Part shown: in pieces, positions 36,117 to 38,146 of the stretch | How positions within the stretch are numbered: the stretch's first letter is position 1 | Layout: each line of letters opens with the position of its first letter | Assembly: GCF_004348725.1 (NCBI RefSeq) | Contig: NZ_SMKR01000060.1 | Coordinates: forward strand, 1 to 38,146 | Source of the DNA: Kribbella turkmenica | GTDB lineage: Bacteria; Actinomycetota; Actinomycetes; Propionibacteriales; Kribbellaceae | Reading direction: 5' to 3' | DNA: 38,146 nt | The notes under the pieces: model-generated | What the model was told of the DNA's origin: nothing | Database searches by the model: none | The model's input: the letters and a program-made list of their open reading frames with translations, nothing else | Position numbers and translations under genes: made by a program

Positions 36117-37195
36117 GCAACCAGCCACCGCCCTACGGACAGGGCGGCCAGGGGCAGCAGCCGTACGGCGGCCGGCCGGGCCAGCAGCCGGGCCAGCAGC
36201 CGGGCCAGCCTCCCGGTCAGCACCCGGGGCAGCCCGGTCAGCCCGGCCAGCGCCCTGGTCAGCAGCAGCCCGGCTATGGTCCGCCGCCGGGACCGCCCGG
36301 GTTCGGACAGCAGCCGGGGCAAAATCAGCCGGGCCAGGCGCCGCCGGGGTACGGGCGGCCGCAGCAGGCGCCCCCGGGCTACGGTCAGCCGGGTCAGCCG
36401 CCGTACCAGGGTCAGCAGCCAGGCCAGCAGCAGTACCCAGGCCAGCAGCAGTACCCAGGCCAGGGCTCCCCGCAGCAGGGGTATCCGGGCCAGCAACAGC
36501 AGTACGGCGGCCCACAGCAGCAGTGGGGTCAGTACGGCGGTCAGGCGCCGCGCGGCAAGGGCGGGAACAAGATCCTGTTCCTGGCCGGCGGTGCGCTCGC
36601 CGTCGTCGCGGTGATCGGTGTAGTGCTCGCGCTGATCTTCGGCGGCGGTGACGACGAGGAGGCCGGTCCCGGCCCGAACCCGCAGCCGACCACCACCAGC
36701 ACCGAGAGCCCGTCGCCCGAGCCGACCGAGAACGCCGACGAGGGCATCGAGGTGGCCGAGGGCGTCTACGTGAAGCCGCAGCCCGGCTACATCCGCAAGA
36801 GCGTGGACAACTTCAGCGGCGTCTACCTGCTCAAGCAGGGCGAGGCGTACTTCATGGTGAACGCGTTCAAGGGCGAGGGGAAGACCACCTCGACCGTGCT
36901 GCCGGAACTGCTGAAGATCGAGACCAAGGGCCTGTCGCAGGTCAAGACCGCGCAGCCGCGGGAGACCAAGCCGGGGGCGAACGACAAGACCGAGGTCAAG
37001 GTCGTCACCACCCAGGCCTTCCAGGCCGTGTCCACCACCCAGAACGGCAGCCTGCCGGTGGTCGGGTTCGTCGGCGTCATCGAGCGCAACGACGGCGTGA
37101 TCACGATCGTCCGGGTGTACGGGCGCAAGGACAAGATCGGCACGATCGAGCCGGACTCGACGGCGATGCTGAAGTCGGTGGTCAGGAGCCAGTGA
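36113..37195 (+). CDS. Membrane-anchored protein with Gly/Gln/Pro-rich disordered N-terminus
   Basis: 360 residues of unknown function. Residues 1-150 are low complexity (repeated PGQQ, PPGYG and QQQYPGQ) and should lie in the cytoplasm. One transmembrane helix spans about 154-176 ([23 protein letters not shown]), then a Pro/Thr/Ser linker and an extracellular domain (about 210-360). The domain ends [11 protein letters not shown], and its pattern resembles the next protein's, so the two are probably diverged paralogues. The start is ATG 36113 overlapping the PrsW-like stop; the longer open frame is antiphase. Its stop overlaps the next start (GTGA). Confidence 0.8.
   Translation: MSNQPPPYGQGGQGQQPYGGRPGQQPGQQPGQPPGQHPGQPGQPGQRPGQQQPGYGPPPGPPGFGQQPGQNQPGQAPPGYGRPQQAPPGYGQPGQPPYQGQQPGQQQYPGQQQYPGQGSPQQGYPGQQQQYGGPQQQWGQYGGQAPRGKGGNKILFLAGGALAVVAVIGVVLALIFGGGDDEEAGPGPNPQPTTTSTESPSPEPTENADEGIEVAEGVYVKPQPGYIRKSVDNFSGVYLLKQGEAYFMVNAFKGEGKTTSTVLPELLKIETKGLSQVKTAQPRETKPGANDKTEVKVVTTQAFQAVSTTQNGSLPVVGFVGVIERNDGVITIVRVYGRKDKIGTIEPDSTAMLKSVVRSQ
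36178..36201 (+). repeat. 12-bp tandem repeat inside coding sequence
   Basis: GGGCCAGCAGCC occurs twice head to tail with a partial third unit, encoding part of the PGQQ repeats. An 18-bp unit, AGGCCAGCAGCAGTACCC, is likewise duplicated at 36421-36456. Both are in frame, so changes in copy number would alter only the length of the disordered tail. Confidence 0.75.
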
Positions 37196-38070
37196 CAGGC
37201 AAGCGCGACAAGAATGCCGGCGGGGGCAACCCCTGGGTCAACCAGCCCGGAGCGGGCGACGACGACGCGGCGGCTCCGCCGGAACCGGAGCGGCCGACGT
37301 CGCCGTGGGACCTCGAGGTGCCGCCTCCGCCCGGTCCCTGGACCGACACGCCCGGTCCAGGGCCCCGCCCGGCCACCGAGACGAGCTCGGCGTGGGGCGA
37401 CAAGGTGGGGCCGCCGTCGCTGCGGCGGCCGCCGCCGGAGAAGAAGGGCCCGCGGATCCCGCCGCTGCTGATCCCGGTCGGCGCCGGGCTGCTCGTGGTC
37501 GTGCTGGTCGCGGTCGCGCTCGTCCTGCTGTCGGGTGGCGACGACACCGCCGAGCCGCCGGTCCAGTCGGCGCCGCCGACGGTCAGTACGCCGGCGACGA
37601 CGTACGTCCCGCCGGCCAACGCGCTCCAGGTCGGCTTCGGCGTGTCCGTCGTACCGGTCGAGGGCTGGAGCCTGCTGGCGAAGGAGACGCAGGGCAAGGA
37701 GCTGGTCACCTACGCGCCGAACGGCGAGCCCAGGGCGTTCTTCTGGGTCCGGCAGAAGCAGAACGTGTCGGCCCAGGCGTACCTGCTCGCGATCGTCGAG
37801 GGCGAGACCGAGAACGAGATCGCCCAGCTCGGCAACACCCGGAACCTGCCGTGCCCGAAGGACGTCCTGGAGGAGTGCGTCGCGATCAGCTACACCTCCA
37901 CCGCCAAGGACCAGACCGGGGCGGACGTGAAGGTGCAGGGGTACGTCGAGGTGTACCGGCGCAAGGACAACGTCGCCACCGCGCTGGACTTCCGGACCCG
38001 GGTCGACTTCGCCCAGAAGGCCGAGGCGGACGCCGAGACGATGAAGAAGTCGGTTCTCGACTCCCTCTGA
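37192..38070 (+). CDS. Membrane-anchored protein with Pro-rich N-terminus, paralogue of the preceding gene
   Basis: 292 residues of unknown function. A charged, Pro-rich cytoplasmic part (1-88) precedes one helix (about 91-113), a Pro/Thr linker and an extracellular domain (about 135-292). The domain holds a close Cys pair ([11 protein letters not shown]) that could form a disulfide. Its C-terminus ([13 protein letters not shown]) and the order of motifs ([28 protein letters not shown]) parallel the upstream protein. It starts at the GTG overlapping the previous stop (GTGA). The next gene begins 34 nt later. Confidence 0.8.
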   Translation: MTGKRDKNAGGGNPWVNQPGAGDDDAAAPPEPERPTSPWDLEVPPPPGPWTDTPGPGPRPATETSSAWGDKVGPPSLRRPPPEKKGPRIPPLLIPVGAGLLVVVLVAVALVLLSGGDDTAEPPVQSAPPTVSTPATTYVPPANALQVGFGVSVVPVEGWSLLAKETQGKELVTYAPNGEPRAFFWVRQKQNVSAQAYLLAIVEGETENEIAQLGNTRNLPCPKDVLEECVAISYTSTAKDQTGADVKVQGYVEVYRRKDNVATALDFRTRVDFAQKAEADAETMKKSVLDSL

Positions 38071-38104
38071 TGACGAACCACCAGACACACCGCGAGGAAC
38101 AGCC

Positions 38105-38146
38105 ATGAGTCAGCAGTACGGGCCGCCCCCGGGACCGCCTCCCGCC
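38105..38146 (+). CDS. Start of a third Gln/Pro-rich protein gene (truncated by window end)
   Basis: ATG at 38105 with GAGGAA (38094-38099) upstream opens [14 protein letters not shown], then the window ends. The composition matches the N-terminus of the gene at 36113, so it is likely a further member of the same operon and family. Only 14 codons are visible. Confidence 0.65.
   Translation, partial: MSQQYGPPPGPPPA

Noticed and set aside
36170..36540. Repeats resembling a CRISPR or minisatellite array
   Set aside because: The 12-bp and 18-bp units are in frame and encode the PGQQ/QQYPGQ low-complexity tail; there are no spacers and no cas genes.

Overview
The window is chromosomal DNA from a high-GC actinobacterium. 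Evidence: very GC-rich codon use, frequent GTG starts, ATGA/GTGA overlaps inside operons, an ANTAR response regulator (PdtaR type), a four-S1-motif RpsA, and the actinobacterial gene order gltBD - pyk - tRNA-Leu - pdtaR - liv transporter - PaaI-type thioesterase - polA - rpsA - coaE. The gene content suits the Propionibacteriales, and Kribbella is my best guess from memory; nothing here proves the genus.

Layout. 1-6191: gltBD (NADPH-dependent glutamate synthase) with its terminator. 6227-9432: a membrane metallophosphoesterase and pyruvate kinase, closed by a perfect 17-bp hairpin. 9443-10301 (minus strand): a free-standing HTH-LAGLIDADG gene directly downstream of a tRNA-Leu(CAA) that has a short variable arm. 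10403-17343: pdtaR, then the complete branched-chain amino-acid ABC transporter livKHMGF. 17346-19220: a DUF554 membrane protein, a GNAT acetyltransferase and a hotdog thioesterase. 19262-22578: polA and a Nudix hydrolase. 22648-26582: a polysaccharide/oligosaccharide-type ABC importer (lipoprotein plus two permeases, no ATPase) behind a LacI-type operator. 26584-29562: a divergent pair, a Wzx-like flippase and a large membrane protein that may be a GT-C-type enzyme. 29641-32202: a methyltransferase, a MerR/TipA-like regulator and an APH-type kinase. 32273-34776: rpsA and coaE. 34911-38146: an operon of a zinc-ribbon PrsW-like membrane protein and at least three proline/glycine/glutamine-rich membrane-anchored proteins, the last one cut by the window edge.

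Most of the region is housekeeping: nitrogen assimilation, glycolysis, amino-acid uptake, DNA replication and repair, translation and CoA synthesis. Three features stand out. (1) A 111-bp element is present twice (16465-16575 and 25497-25607, 7 differences). Each copy lies exactly between two genes of an ABC-transporter operon, and its 3' hairpin arm contains the Shine-Dalgarno of the downstream gene. (2) At least seven genes have a TANNNT -10 hexamer exactly 6-7 nt before the start codon and no good Shine-Dalgarno, which implies leaderless transcription of a large fraction of the genes here. (3) The tRNA-Leu(CAA) combines a class-II-like D arm with a class-I variable loop and is followed by an HTH-LAGLIDADG gene. 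No CRISPR array, insertion sequence, prophage or rRNA gene was seen, and no gap longer than 300 bases lacks a gene.
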